Below are positions 1-5,822 of a stretch of DNA of 8,983 bases, piece after piece. The first letter of the stretch is position 1, and every line of letters begins with the position of its first letter. Made by a program: the position numbers and the translations under genes. Source of the DNA: Neisseriales bacterium (GTDB lineage: Bacteria > Pseudomonadota > Gammaproteobacteria > Burkholderiales > UBA11063); contig SSGY01000031.1 in NCBI GenBank assembly GCA_008017145.1, positions 1-8,983 of the forward strand, in the 5' to 3' direction. The notes beneath the pieces are model-generated. The model was not told the origin of the DNA. It saw only the letters and a program-made list of their open reading frames with translations, and did no database searches.

Positions 1-1
1 G

Positions 2-370
2 ATTAGTTACTCAACTGGAACTTCAGGTACTGGTGCAGAGGTCGAAAAAGTTAAAGCCGCAACTGAACTGGTACGTCAAAAACGACCGGACATTATAATT
101 GATGGACCACTGCAATACGATGCGGCAATGATTAAAGATGTAGCAGAAAAAAAAGCCCCAAATAGTCCTGTTGCAGGAAAAGCTACAGTATGTATTTTTC
201 CAGATTTAAATACGGGTAACACAACTTATAAAGCCGTGCAGAGAAGTGCCAATGTATTGAGCATTGGTCCATTGCTACAAGGTTTAAATAAACCAGTAAA
301 TGATTTATCACGTGGCGCAACTGTAGATGATATTATCTATACTATTGCAATAACTGCGGTACAAAGTTAA
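2..370 (+). CDS. pta: Phosphate acetyltransferase, C-terminal part (5' end outside window)
   Basis: Pta interconverts acetyl-CoA and acetyl phosphate in the cytoplasm, normally paired with acetate kinase for overflow acetate production. The reading frame is open from base 2, so the gene starts left of the window and only the last 122 residues are visible. These carry strongly conserved C-terminal Pta blocks: [14 protein letters not shown] near the start, DGPLQYDAA, then [49 protein letters not shown] and a final block ending in ITAVQS. This domain holds the CoA and phosphate binding site, and nothing in the visible part looks degraded. The TAA stop lies 63 bases before the preferred start of the acetate-kinase-like gene, the usual pta-ackA arrangement. 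Whether the N-terminal DRTGG/BioD-like extension of long Pta proteins is present cannot be seen. Confidence 0.95.
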   Translation: MSYSTGTSGTGAEVEKVKAATELVRQKRPDIIIDGPLQYDAAMIKDVAEKKAPNSPVAGKATVCIFPDLNTGNTTYKAVQRSANVLSIGPLLQGLNKPVNDLSRGATVDDIIYTIAITAVQS

Positions 371-375
371 AAAGT

Positions 376-395
376 AACTGCATATTGTGGCAGTT
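376..395 (+). promoter_or_regulatory. Small inverted repeat between pta and the ackA-like gene
   Basis: AACTGC (376-381) and GCAGTT (390-395) form a perfect 6-bp stem with an 8-base loop just after the pta stop. There is no T-run after it, so it is not a convincing intrinsic terminator. A competing pairing, GTAACT (374-379) with AGTTAC (410-415), uses the same left arm. The region could be an intercistronic mRNA-processing or stability element, or chance. Confidence 0.25.
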
Positions 396-433
396 TATGA
401 GTGAGAAGTAGTTACGTTAAAGAGAGAGTTTTC

Positions 434-1576
434 ATGCTTGTGTTAACAATTTATCAAAGCCCACGTAAGATAAACTATAAAATATTTAAGCTTTTTAATA
501 AAAAGCATAGCTTACAACGTCGCGGTAAAATCAGCTGGGATGACACCAACACTGGTAACTGGATAATTTATAACGCACAAAATAAACAGCTCCAAAACCA
601 GCCATTCAAACTTCCTGTACGAAATGACGGAACTGTGGATTATTCAAGAATTGTCACTGATGATAATTTTAGTAGTTACAACTTTGATTTTATTGTTCAT
701 AAAATTGCATGTGGTGGTAATGAATTTAATGATATAACTCTATTAAATTCAATCGTAATTGAGCAGCTACAACAATATAGCTTTTTAGCGCCCAATGAGC
801 AAGAGGCTGACTTAGCTTTAGCATCCGCTTATTTAACCAATTATGCGCATGCCAAACATTACGCATGCTTTGACACTTCTTTCCATCAACATATTGCACC
901 TAAACATCGTATAATTTCATTATCAGATACACATTTAGCGCAAGGTATTCAAAATTATGGTAATTTAGGCTTAGTTTTTGCTGGAATCAGTGCCAAATTT
1001 GGTGATATTAGTGACAAAAAAATGGCAAAAGGACGCTGGATTATTGCTTATTTACAAGATAGTCTTAATGTTTGTTGTGCAATTAAAAATGGTAAAAGCT
1101 CTTACTGCTCTTCCAGTGCATTGCATAACGAACTTCCCTCTATTCATACTGCAGGATACGGAGATTTAAAATTAAATACTCTGATTAACGATAACTCCGT
1201 AAGTGATGCCAATTTACTGACTATTAGTGGGCATAAAGTAGCATCACTTGAAGAGATAATTAACTTAAACTCAGAAGATACTCAATTGAGTTTGGATTAT
1301 TATACCAACCAAATAAGTGATACTATCGCAAAATTGGTTAACGTTGTTCAAGGTATTGACGGAATTGTATTTACAGGTAAACTTGGACAAAATAATTCTA
1401 GATTACGCCAACTTATCTGTCATAAATTGGAATGGTTAGGCGTTAGCATCAGCAATAAAGCTAATTTAGAAAACCAATGCAAGCTACATAAAAAAAGTAG
1501 TAAAATCGGAGTTTTCACCATGTTGGCAGAGCCTGAGTCGGCGATGCTGCAACAACTAGCTAAACGGATTGATTAA
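434..1576 (+). CDS. Acetate kinase family protein with degraded active site (probable pseudoenzyme)
   Basis: This 380-residue protein aligns along the whole length of AckA (about 400 residues) and sits in the ackA position after pta. The ATG at 434 is chosen because it puts LVLT at the N-terminal beta strand as in AckA and follows a purine-rich AGAGAGAG 5 bases upstream. A GTG at 401 would add 11 residues. Retained: the FDTSFHQ block with the Asp (D147), an AIKNGKS strand, FTGKLGQN near 313-320, and Glu plus Arg at the C-terminal helix. Lost, by manual alignment to E. coli/Methanosarcina AckA: NxGSSS became TIYQSP (Asn to T5), HRxxHGG became HKIACGG (Arg to K90), HNP became NEQ, the catalytic His of GxHGTSH became L178, HLGNG became YLQDS, GTRSGD became TAGYGD (Arg to G241), and GGIGEN became GKLGQN. 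The reading frame is intact, so this looks like a maintained protein with another role rather than a decaying gene. Acetate kinase activity is unlikely. Confidence 0.8.
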   Translation: MLVLTIYQSPRKINYKIFKLFNKKHSLQRRGKISWDDTNTGNWIIYNAQNKQLQNQPFKLPVRNDGTVDYSRIVTDDNFSSYNFDFIVHKIACGGNEFNDITLLNSIVIEQLQQYSFLAPNEQEADLALASAYLTNYAHAKHYACFDTSFHQHIAPKHRIISLSDTHLAQGIQNYGNLGLVFAGISAKFGDISDKKMAKGRWIIAYLQDSLNVCCAIKNGKSSYCSSSALHNELPSIHTAGYGDLKLNTLINDNSVSDANLLTISGHKVASLEEIINLNSEDTQLSLDYYTNQISDTIAKLVNVVQGIDGIVFTGKLGQNNSRLRQLICHKLEWLGVSISNKANLENQCKLHKKSSKIGVFTMLAEPESAMLQQLAKRID

Positions 1577-1578
1577 AT

Positions 1579-2310
1579 ATGAATTTACTTGCTATTGATA
1601 CTGCCAATGAATTTTTATCCTTGGGTGTTGTATCCAATTCAAAACAAGAGCTCTTCTACTGTGAGAAGATAGGTAGTCGCCAATCAGAACACATTATACC
1701 CAAAATTAAGCAAATTCTAGATGATGCACAATTAGAATTAAAAGATATTGAATTAATTGCATATAACCAAGGACCAGGCTCATTTACTGGACTACGGATT
1801 GGGTTAAGCGTTGCTTTAGGTTTAGCATACTCAATTCAGTGCCAATTATTACCCGTACCAATGTTTACATTGTATAGTTCCACTCTAACACAACATAAGC
1901 CTAATTTAATCGTAACCTTAGATGCACGCCTCGGACAAATCTATGTAGCAGCATTTAATCAAGCTAGCTTAACATATTTGATTGAACCGCAACTGGTAAA
2001 CCCAGAGGATTTAGCTTTACTACTAAGCCAAAACAAAAGCTTAACTCCTGAGAATAGTATTATTACTGGTGGAGGAATGATTACGTATAAAGACAAAATA
2101 GACCATGAACTTTATGATGATTATGAATATATGGAACAAAACTATCCAACAACTCAGCAAATGTTAGCTATTGCTAGGTCAGATTTACTGGAGCGTTGCT
2201 CTGTCTTTAATGCTGATTTGCTTTATGTACGTAATAAAGTCGCAATGAACCTCCATGAGCAAAATTTAAATAAAGTTAACAAACAAAATGCAACAGCTAC
2301 GCGAACTTAA
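1579..2310 (+). CDS. tsaB: tRNA threonylcarbamoyladenosine (t6A) synthesis protein TsaB
   Basis: TsaB (YeaZ) is the non-catalytic ASKHA-fold partner that holds TsaD and TsaE together in the complex that puts t6A on A37 of ANN-decoding tRNAs. The 243-residue length fits the family. The N-terminal LLAIDTANEFLSLGVV strand, SRQSEHIIPKI (about 34-44), and the diagnostic NQGPGSFTGLRIGL segment (about 63-76) followed by GLAYS are all clear, as is a later DARLGQIYVAAF block. The ATG lies 2 bases after the stop of the acetate-kinase-like gene and has no strong Shine-Dalgarno sequence of its own, so translation is probably coupled to the upstream gene. It overlaps rimI at its 3' end. The C-terminal tail (about 225-243) is polar and not recognisable as conserved. 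Confidence 0.95.
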   Translation: MNLLAIDTANEFLSLGVVSNSKQELFYCEKIGSRQSEHIIPKIKQILDDAQLELKDIELIAYNQGPGSFTGLRIGLSVALGLAYSIQCQLLPVPMFTLYSSTLTQHKPNLIVTLDARLGQIYVAAFNQASLTYLIEPQLVNPEDLALLLSQNKSLTPENSIITGGGMITYKDKIDHELYDDYEYMEQNYPTTQQMLAIARSDLLERCSVFNADLLYVRNKVAMNLHEQNLNKVNKQNATATRT

Positions 2311-2734
2311 AATACATGAATTAAGCGAACTTGCGGCAATAGACGCCAGAGCTAATGCTACCCCGTGGTCGTTATTTAATTATCAGCAATCAGCAGAAGA
2401 TCCCAATCATATTATTTTGGGACTTTTTGTCGATGAGATTCTGTGTGGAGCTTGCGTGTATAGTCAAGTACTAGATCAGGCCGAAATATTGCAATTATGC
2501 GTGCGCTACGAATATCAGCGCCAAGGATACGGGTACACCATCTTAAACAATGTATGTAATGAACTAAAAAAATATGCAGCAAGCCAGATATTTCTAGAAG
2601 TAATGGTTGGCAATGAGACGGCAATTAATTTATATCAGAAGCTTGGCTTCAACGTAATTAACACCCGTAAAAACTACTACAACGTTAATGGTAAATACAA
2701 AGATGCACTGATTATGGCACGCGAGCTGATTTAG
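2288..2734 (+). CDS. rimI: Ribosomal protein S18 alanine N-acetyltransferase RimI
   Basis: This GNAT-fold acetyltransferase of 148 residues transfers acetyl from acetyl-CoA to the N-terminal Ala of ribosomal protein S18. Visible motifs are the AEILQLCVRYEYQRQGYGY block (about 65-83), where QRQGYG is the acetyl-CoA pyrophosphate loop; the LEVMVGNETAINLYQKLGF segment, corresponding to the family LEVRxSNxxAxxLYxxxGF with the usual Arg replaced by Met; and RKNYY near 127-131, supplying the expected catalytic Tyr, followed by DALIMA at the end. The start overlaps tsaB by 23 bases with no clear ribosome binding site, which suggests coupling. tsaB-rimI adjacency is common in proteobacteria. The TAG stop overlaps the TAA stop of the convergent gene on the other strand. 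Confidence 0.93.
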   Translation: MQQLRELKIHELSELAAIDARANATPWSLFNYQQSAEDPNHIILGLFVDEILCGACVYSQVLDQAEILQLCVRYEYQRQGYGYTILNNVCNELKKYAASQIFLEVMVGNETAINLYQKLGFNVINTRKNYYNVNGKYKDALIMARELI

Positions 2735-3462
2735 TGCTTTTGCTCTTTCCACCAGTTATTAAACGTATCACGCAATTTTAAACCTTCTGGATTTTTTGCA
2801 AATAAAAAGACCTTATCACTGCTAGAGAATTTCTCTGGAATCTTTGCCTGACATAACAGTGGGTTAATTCGATGACGATAATCAACTTCAACATTATCGG
2901 TAAACATTACATACGGATGAGCACTAGTATTTTGTCTGCCAGAAATTGTTTCTAATGCAGTGAAATTGCTATTAACCAGTAAAATTGGCGCATGCTTAAT
3001 GTTTTTAAGAACAAAATCCTGATTAGTACCCCCGCGATTTTCAACTATTGTTACCTCTTCACTGTCAATCGCAGCAAAATTATTAAAACGTTTAATATCA
3101 CTACATTTTATCATCGGAACTTTATGCGTTTCACTCACTGCGTTAGAGATATTAAAAGATGCACTGCGCTCTGGATTAGCAGAAATCCCTCCTACAGCAA
3201 CCATAAATTTCTTATTGCTTAAATCATTGCTAAGCATCGGCCAAGTTGTGGCAACATATTTGATATTCATATTTTGCGATTTAGCAAAATCTTGGATAAC
3301 CTTGATGTCGCTCCCCGTATAATTAGAACCGACTTTGTAAGTTAGCGGCGGATAGTCACCTGTTGTACCAACCAGTAGTGTTTCACTAGCATTAGCTGCT
3401 GCCATACTAGCAAAAGCACTGCTTAACAAAATTACTAATTGATAAGAAAGTTTAGTTAACAT
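2731..3462 (-). CDS. Secreted periplasmic-binding-fold protein, cyclohexadienyl/arogenate dehydratase (PheC) type
   Basis: This is a 243-residue protein with an N-terminal signal peptide (Lys at 4, hydrophobic core about 8-20, likely cleavage near AANA/SE at 26). The mature part follows the PheC pattern: VGTTGDYPPLTY (31-42), a TTWPMLSNDL segment (72-81), GGISANPERS (91-100) with the carboxylate-binding Arg R99, ENRGGTNQDF (141-150), and FTDNVE (187-192) matching the TDAVE/TDAIE stretch that carries the catalytic Glu in PheC. C120 and C204 match the positions of the two Cys I recall in PheC (IxxC...LC) and could form a disulfide. PheC converts prephenate to phenylpyruvate or arogenate to phenylalanine in the periplasm. 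The protein is shorter than PheC, ending where the last C-terminal helices should follow, and has an extra stretch about 176-184. It could instead be a polar amino-acid binding protein, but no transporter genes are adjacent. Confidence 0.7.
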   Translation of the reverse strand: MLTKLSYQLVILLSSAFASMAAANASETLLVGTTGDYPPLTYKVGSNYTGSDIKVIQDFAKSQNMNIKYVATTWPMLSNDLSNKKFMVAVGGISANPERSASFNISNAVSETHKVPMIKCSDIKRFNNFAAIDSEEVTIVENRGGTNQDFVLKNIKHAPILLVNSNFTALETISGRQNTSAHPYVMFTDNVEVDYRHRINPLLCQAKIPEKFSSSDKVFLFAKNPEGLKLRDTFNNWWKEQKH

Positions 3463-3483
3463 TAGTATAGCGTCCTAATTTAA

Positions 3484-3489
3484 AGTATA
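3484..3489 (-). promoter_or_regulatory. Possible -10 box for the PheC-like gene
   Basis: On the minus strand TATACT lies 22 bases upstream of the ATG at 3462. A TTGCAG 15 bases further upstream could act as a -35 element, but the spacing is short and it overlaps the hairpin at 3501-3525. A ribosome-binding AGGA lies about 10 bases before the ATG. Weak call, based only on consensus matching. Confidence 0.25.
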
Positions 3490-3500
3490 TCATCAATAAA

Positions 3501-3525
3501 GCTGCTGCAAATAAATCACAGCAGC
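3501..3525 (-). terminator. Hairpin downstream of metK, candidate intrinsic terminator
   Basis: In the 128-base gap between metK and the PheC-like gene, GCTGCTG (3501-3507) and CAGCAGC (3519-3525) form a perfect 7-bp GC-rich stem with an 11-base AT-rich loop. It starts 66 bases past the metK stop. On the minus strand it is followed by TTTATTGATG, a modest T-rich tail. It is the only GC-rich stem in the gap and would end metK transcription, leaving the PheC-like gene with its own promoter. The imperfect T-run limits confidence. Confidence 0.5.
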
Positions 3526-3590
3526 ATAATTTTCAGTACTAGTTATAAAGGTTTAAATATAGTGCCACCAAAACTAATACTTACAAGGAG

Positions 3591-4754
3591 TTAACGAAAA
3601 CTGGCTAATAATTCTGCTTTATCGGTTTTTTCCCAGCTAAACTCAGCATCTTCACGCCCAAAATGTCCGTAAGCAGCCGTTTTGCGATAAATTGGACGCA
3701 GTAAATCTAGTTCTTGAATAATACCTTTAGGGCGTAAATCAAAATTATTTAAGATCAATTTTTCTATTTCACGATCATTAATTTTACCGCTACCAAAAGT
3801 ATCAACATTTATTCCAACAGGTTTAGCTATTCCAATGGCATAGGCAATTTGTACCTGACACTCGCGTGCTAAGCCTGATGCAACGATATTTTTGGCAACA
3901 TAGCGTGCAGCATAGGCCGCCGAACGATCTACTTTAGATGGATCTTTACCAGAGAACGCACCGCCCCCATGAGGAGCTGCACCGCCATAAGTATCAACAA
4001 TAATTTTACGTCCAGTTAAACCACAATCCCCCATCGGTCCACCAATAATAAACTGTCCGGTTGGATTAATAAAGTATTTAGTATCTTTGGTAAGCATATG
4101 ACTAGGTAAAGTAGGCTTAATAATTTCTTCAATTACTGCCTCTTCAATTTGCTTATGAGTTAAATCAGGGTCATGCTGAGTTGATAACACTACCGTATCA
4201 AAAGATAAGGCTTTGCCAGTTGCACTATCATAACGGACAGTTAACTGCGCTTTAGCATCTGGGCGCAACCATGCTAATTGACCTGATTTACGTACTTGTG
4301 CCTGCGTTTCCATCAAACGATGCGAATAATAAATCGGCAATGGCATTAAAGTTGGCGTTTCGTCACAAGCATAACCAAACATTAAGCCCTGATCGCCTGC
4401 ACCCATATCTAAATCAAGCCCCTGACCTTCATTAACGCCCTGAGCAATATCCGGCGATTGTTCATCATAATTTACTAAAATAGCGCAGCTGTCCGCAGCA
4501 AAACCATATTCATTTTTGGTATAACCAATTTCACGAATAGTATCGCGTACAACTTTTTGGTAATTAACATGTGCCGAAGTAGTTATCTCGCCAGCAAGTA
4601 CAACCAATCCAGTATTAACCAATGTTTCAGCAGCCACCCGGGCATATTTATCTTGGGTAAAAACCGCATCTAAAATAGCATCAGAAATCTGATCAGCAAC
4701 TTTATCTGGATGACCTTCAGACACTGATTCAGAAGTAAAAAGAAATTGTGACAT
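3591..4754 (-). CDS. metK: S-adenosylmethionine synthetase (methionine adenosyltransferase)
   Basis: MetK makes S-adenosylmethionine from methionine and ATP with release of phosphate and diphosphate. The product feeds methylation, polyamine synthesis and other pathways. The protein is full length (387 residues) with all hallmark segments: [20 protein letters not shown] at the N-terminus (His of the HPDK motif, metal-binding Asp), [17 protein letters not shown] (about 119-135), and [25 protein letters not shown] (the glycine-rich phosphate loop and its Lys/Asp residues, about 258-282), ending with [15 protein letters not shown]. No key residue is missing. The ATG at 4754 is preceded by AAGGA with 10-base spacing. 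It follows a 192-base gap with several inverted repeats (a probable structured leader) and lies in the same direction as the transporter/yihY operon upstream. The sequence reads most like betaproteobacterial, Neisseriales-type MetK. Confidence 0.98.
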   Translation of the reverse strand: MSQFLFTSESVSEGHPDKVADQISDAILDAVFTQDKYARVAAETLVNTGLVVLAGEITTSAHVNYQKVVRDTIREIGYTKNEYGFAADSCAILVNYDEQSPDIAQGVNEGQGLDLDMGAGDQGLMFGYACDETPTLMPLPIYYSHRLMETQAQVRKSGQLAWLRPDAKAQLTVRYDSATGKALSFDTVVLSTQHDPDLTHKQIEEAVIEEIIKPTLPSHMLTKDTKYFINPTGQFIIGGPMGDCGLTGRKIIVDTYGGAAPHGGGAFSGKDPSKVDRSAAYAARYVAKNIVASGLARECQVQIAYAIGIAKPVGINVDTFGSGKINDREIEKLILNNFDLRPKGIIQELDLLRPIYRKTAAYGHFGREDAEFSWEKTDKAELLASFR

Positions 4755-4914
4755 AATGTATTTATCCTTGTAAAACCTTAATCTAAATTAGGCTCACAAG
4801 CTAAGAGGATGGAATAGTGACATGTATAGTTAATATGTATCTCTCCCTTTAGCCGTAAAGCATAAACCAAAATCGCGCAAGCTGGAGAATTCAAATCCGA
4901 TTTTGACTGGCGTT
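4755..4914 (-). promoter_or_regulatory. Putative structured 5' leader of metK
   Basis: The metK upstream gap contains no credible gene but holds nested inverted repeats on the minus strand. Stem A is CAAAATCG/CGATTTTG (4898-4905 with 4868-4875, 8 bp, 22-base loop). Stem B pairs 4844-4853 with 4800-4809 (GCTAAAGGGA with TCCTCTTAGC, 10 positions with one A-C mismatch and one G-U), closing a loop that contains a smaller ACAT/ATGT pairing. A short GCTTGTGAGC hairpin (4792-4801) overlaps the edge of stem B by two bases, so the two may compete. I cannot match this to SAM-I, SAM-II, SMK or SAH riboswitch consensus motifs. Stem A, followed by GTTTATGCTTT, could instead be a weak terminator for the upstream yihY gene. 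Confidence 0.4.
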
Positions 4915-4923
4915 ATTCTACCA
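4915..4923 (-). promoter_or_regulatory. Possible extended -10 promoter for metK
   Basis: On the minus strand the bases TGGTAGAAT form a TGn extended -10 element with TAGAAT 5 of 6 to consensus. No good -35 is seen at 17-19 bases (TTAGGA at best), which an extended -10 can tolerate. Transcription from here would give a leader of about 150 bases. An alternative is TTTACG...TATTAA further downstream, inside the leader. Assigned by consensus only. Confidence 0.3.
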
Positions 4924-4946
4924 TAATTATTTACAAAAATCCTAAC

Positions 4947-5822
4947 TTATTCGTGTTGATTTTGTGGAAGATAAAATCGATGAAAGTCACGTACATACAT
5001 AATCTGTGCACAAAATAATAAATTCAGAACGGCAATATAAAGCCACAATAAAAACAATGGAATAATTACTAATGAACCATAGATTAAATCATAGTTCTTA
5101 AAAAAATGTGTGGCATAGAAGACAAAGACCATCTTACTAAGACTAAATAAAATACTTGCCACCATCCCAGTAACTAATACTGATGAATATCTGGCATGTT
5201 GCCCTGGAATAAAATAATATACCCCACAAAATAATGCACTACTTAAAACAAAATTCAGCCCTATAATAACATAGTGCTCAAAATCAGTCATATAGCTCAT
5301 ACTCAATAAAAATATCCGCAAATACACTTCCGCATACACAATCAGCGCACCAAGGATGATAAAAACCGTATATAATCCTAAAGAATAAATAATTTTACGT
5401 GGTCGCAGGATATGTAACATTTTATTTAAGTGTGTTTCAACGCTCATAATGAGATTATATGCGGTAATCACCAAAAAAACAAAACCAAACCAAGGCAAAT
5501 GTGTAGTATGACGTAAAAAAACCTTAAATTGCTTGTAAAGCACACCACCAGTTTGCGGTAAGAAATGGACAAAAACATAGTTTACACTGGAATTAATAAT
5601 CTTGTTTGAAATTGGTGACCAATAACTAATACTGGCAATTGCTAAGGCAAATGGAATAAAAGATAACAGAAAAGAAAAAGACAAGCTATTTACCGCCATA
5701 AAGCCTTCTGAACGATAAAAATTCAACATCATTTTACAAGCAAAATTAACTGCAGCCTGTATTGGCGCAGGAACATACCGTCTAATTATTCGCAGGAGAC
5801 AACGAACCAGTACTTTGCTCAT
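4947..5822 (-). CDS. YihY/BrkB-family inner membrane protein, second of a tandem pair
   Basis: This 291-residue protein of the YihY/virulence factor BrkB family (UPF0761, once wrongly called RNase BN) has no firmly established biochemical role. It has a basic N-terminus (about 8-30), then about six hydrophobic segments near 45-68, 108-127, 144-170, 183-206, 213-236 and 249-276. Family marks are SLSFSFLLSFIPFALAIAS in the first segment, the SVETHLNKMLHILRPRK loop (127-143) matching the family ExxxNxxW...R region with Leu for the usual Trp, and the terminal YGSLVIIPLFLLWLYIAVL block. The Trp usual after LYxS in that block is Val. Its ATG overlaps the TGA of the preceding paralogue (ATGA), so the two are translationally coupled. 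Aligned blocks show clear homology but wide divergence between the two copies, indicating an old duplication. The stop is 192 bases before metK. Confidence 0.85.
   Translation of the reverse strand: MSKVLVRCLLRIIRRYVPAPIQAAVNFACKMMLNFYRSEGFMAVNSLSFSFLLSFIPFALAIASISYWSPISNKIINSSVNYVFVHFLPQTGGVLYKQFKVFLRHTTHLPWFGFVFLVITAYNLIMSVETHLNKMLHILRPRKIIYSLGLYTVFIILGALIVYAEVYLRIFLLSMSYMTDFEHYVIIGLNFVLSSALFCGVYYFIPGQHARYSSVLVTGMVASILFSLSKMVFVFYATHFFKNYDLIYGSLVIIPLFLLWLYIAVLNLLFCAQIMYVRDFHRFYLPQNQHE

Noticed and set aside
978..1169. 63-codon frame within the ackA-like gene
   Set aside because: Same-strand out-of-frame shadow. The AckA alignment continues unbroken through this region in the main frame, so it is not a frameshift remnant.
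434..1576. Calling the ackA-like gene a pseudogene
   Set aside because: No stops or frameshifts over the full AckA length, a purine-rich start region, and tight packing with tsaB all argue for an expressed protein despite the lost catalytic residues.
2412..2624. Minus-strand open frame of 70 codons inside rimI
   Set aside because: Antisense to the RimI acetyl-CoA binding region, with no family resemblance or ribosome binding site.
2992..3222. 76-codon plus-strand frame opposite the PheC-like gene
   Set aside because: Antisense shadow with no recognisable features.
2731..3462. Reading the PheC-like gene as an ordinary ABC amino-acid binding protein
   Set aside because: The GTTGDY, GGTN and TDNVE blocks with the paired Cys fit PheC better, and no permease or ATPase genes are adjacent. 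Kept as an alternative in the annotation.
4711..4730. TTCAGAC stretch resembling the core of a Neisseria DNA uptake sequence
   Set aside because: Only a partial match, and it falls in the strongly conserved Met[10 protein letters not shown] codons, so the protein sequence explains it. No second copy in the window supports an uptake signal.
4794..4823. Nine-codon leader peptide frame (MSLFHPLSL) upstream of metK
   Set aside because: There is no Shine-Dalgarno sequence at usable spacing and no run of Met codons as expected for attenuation of a methionine-related gene.
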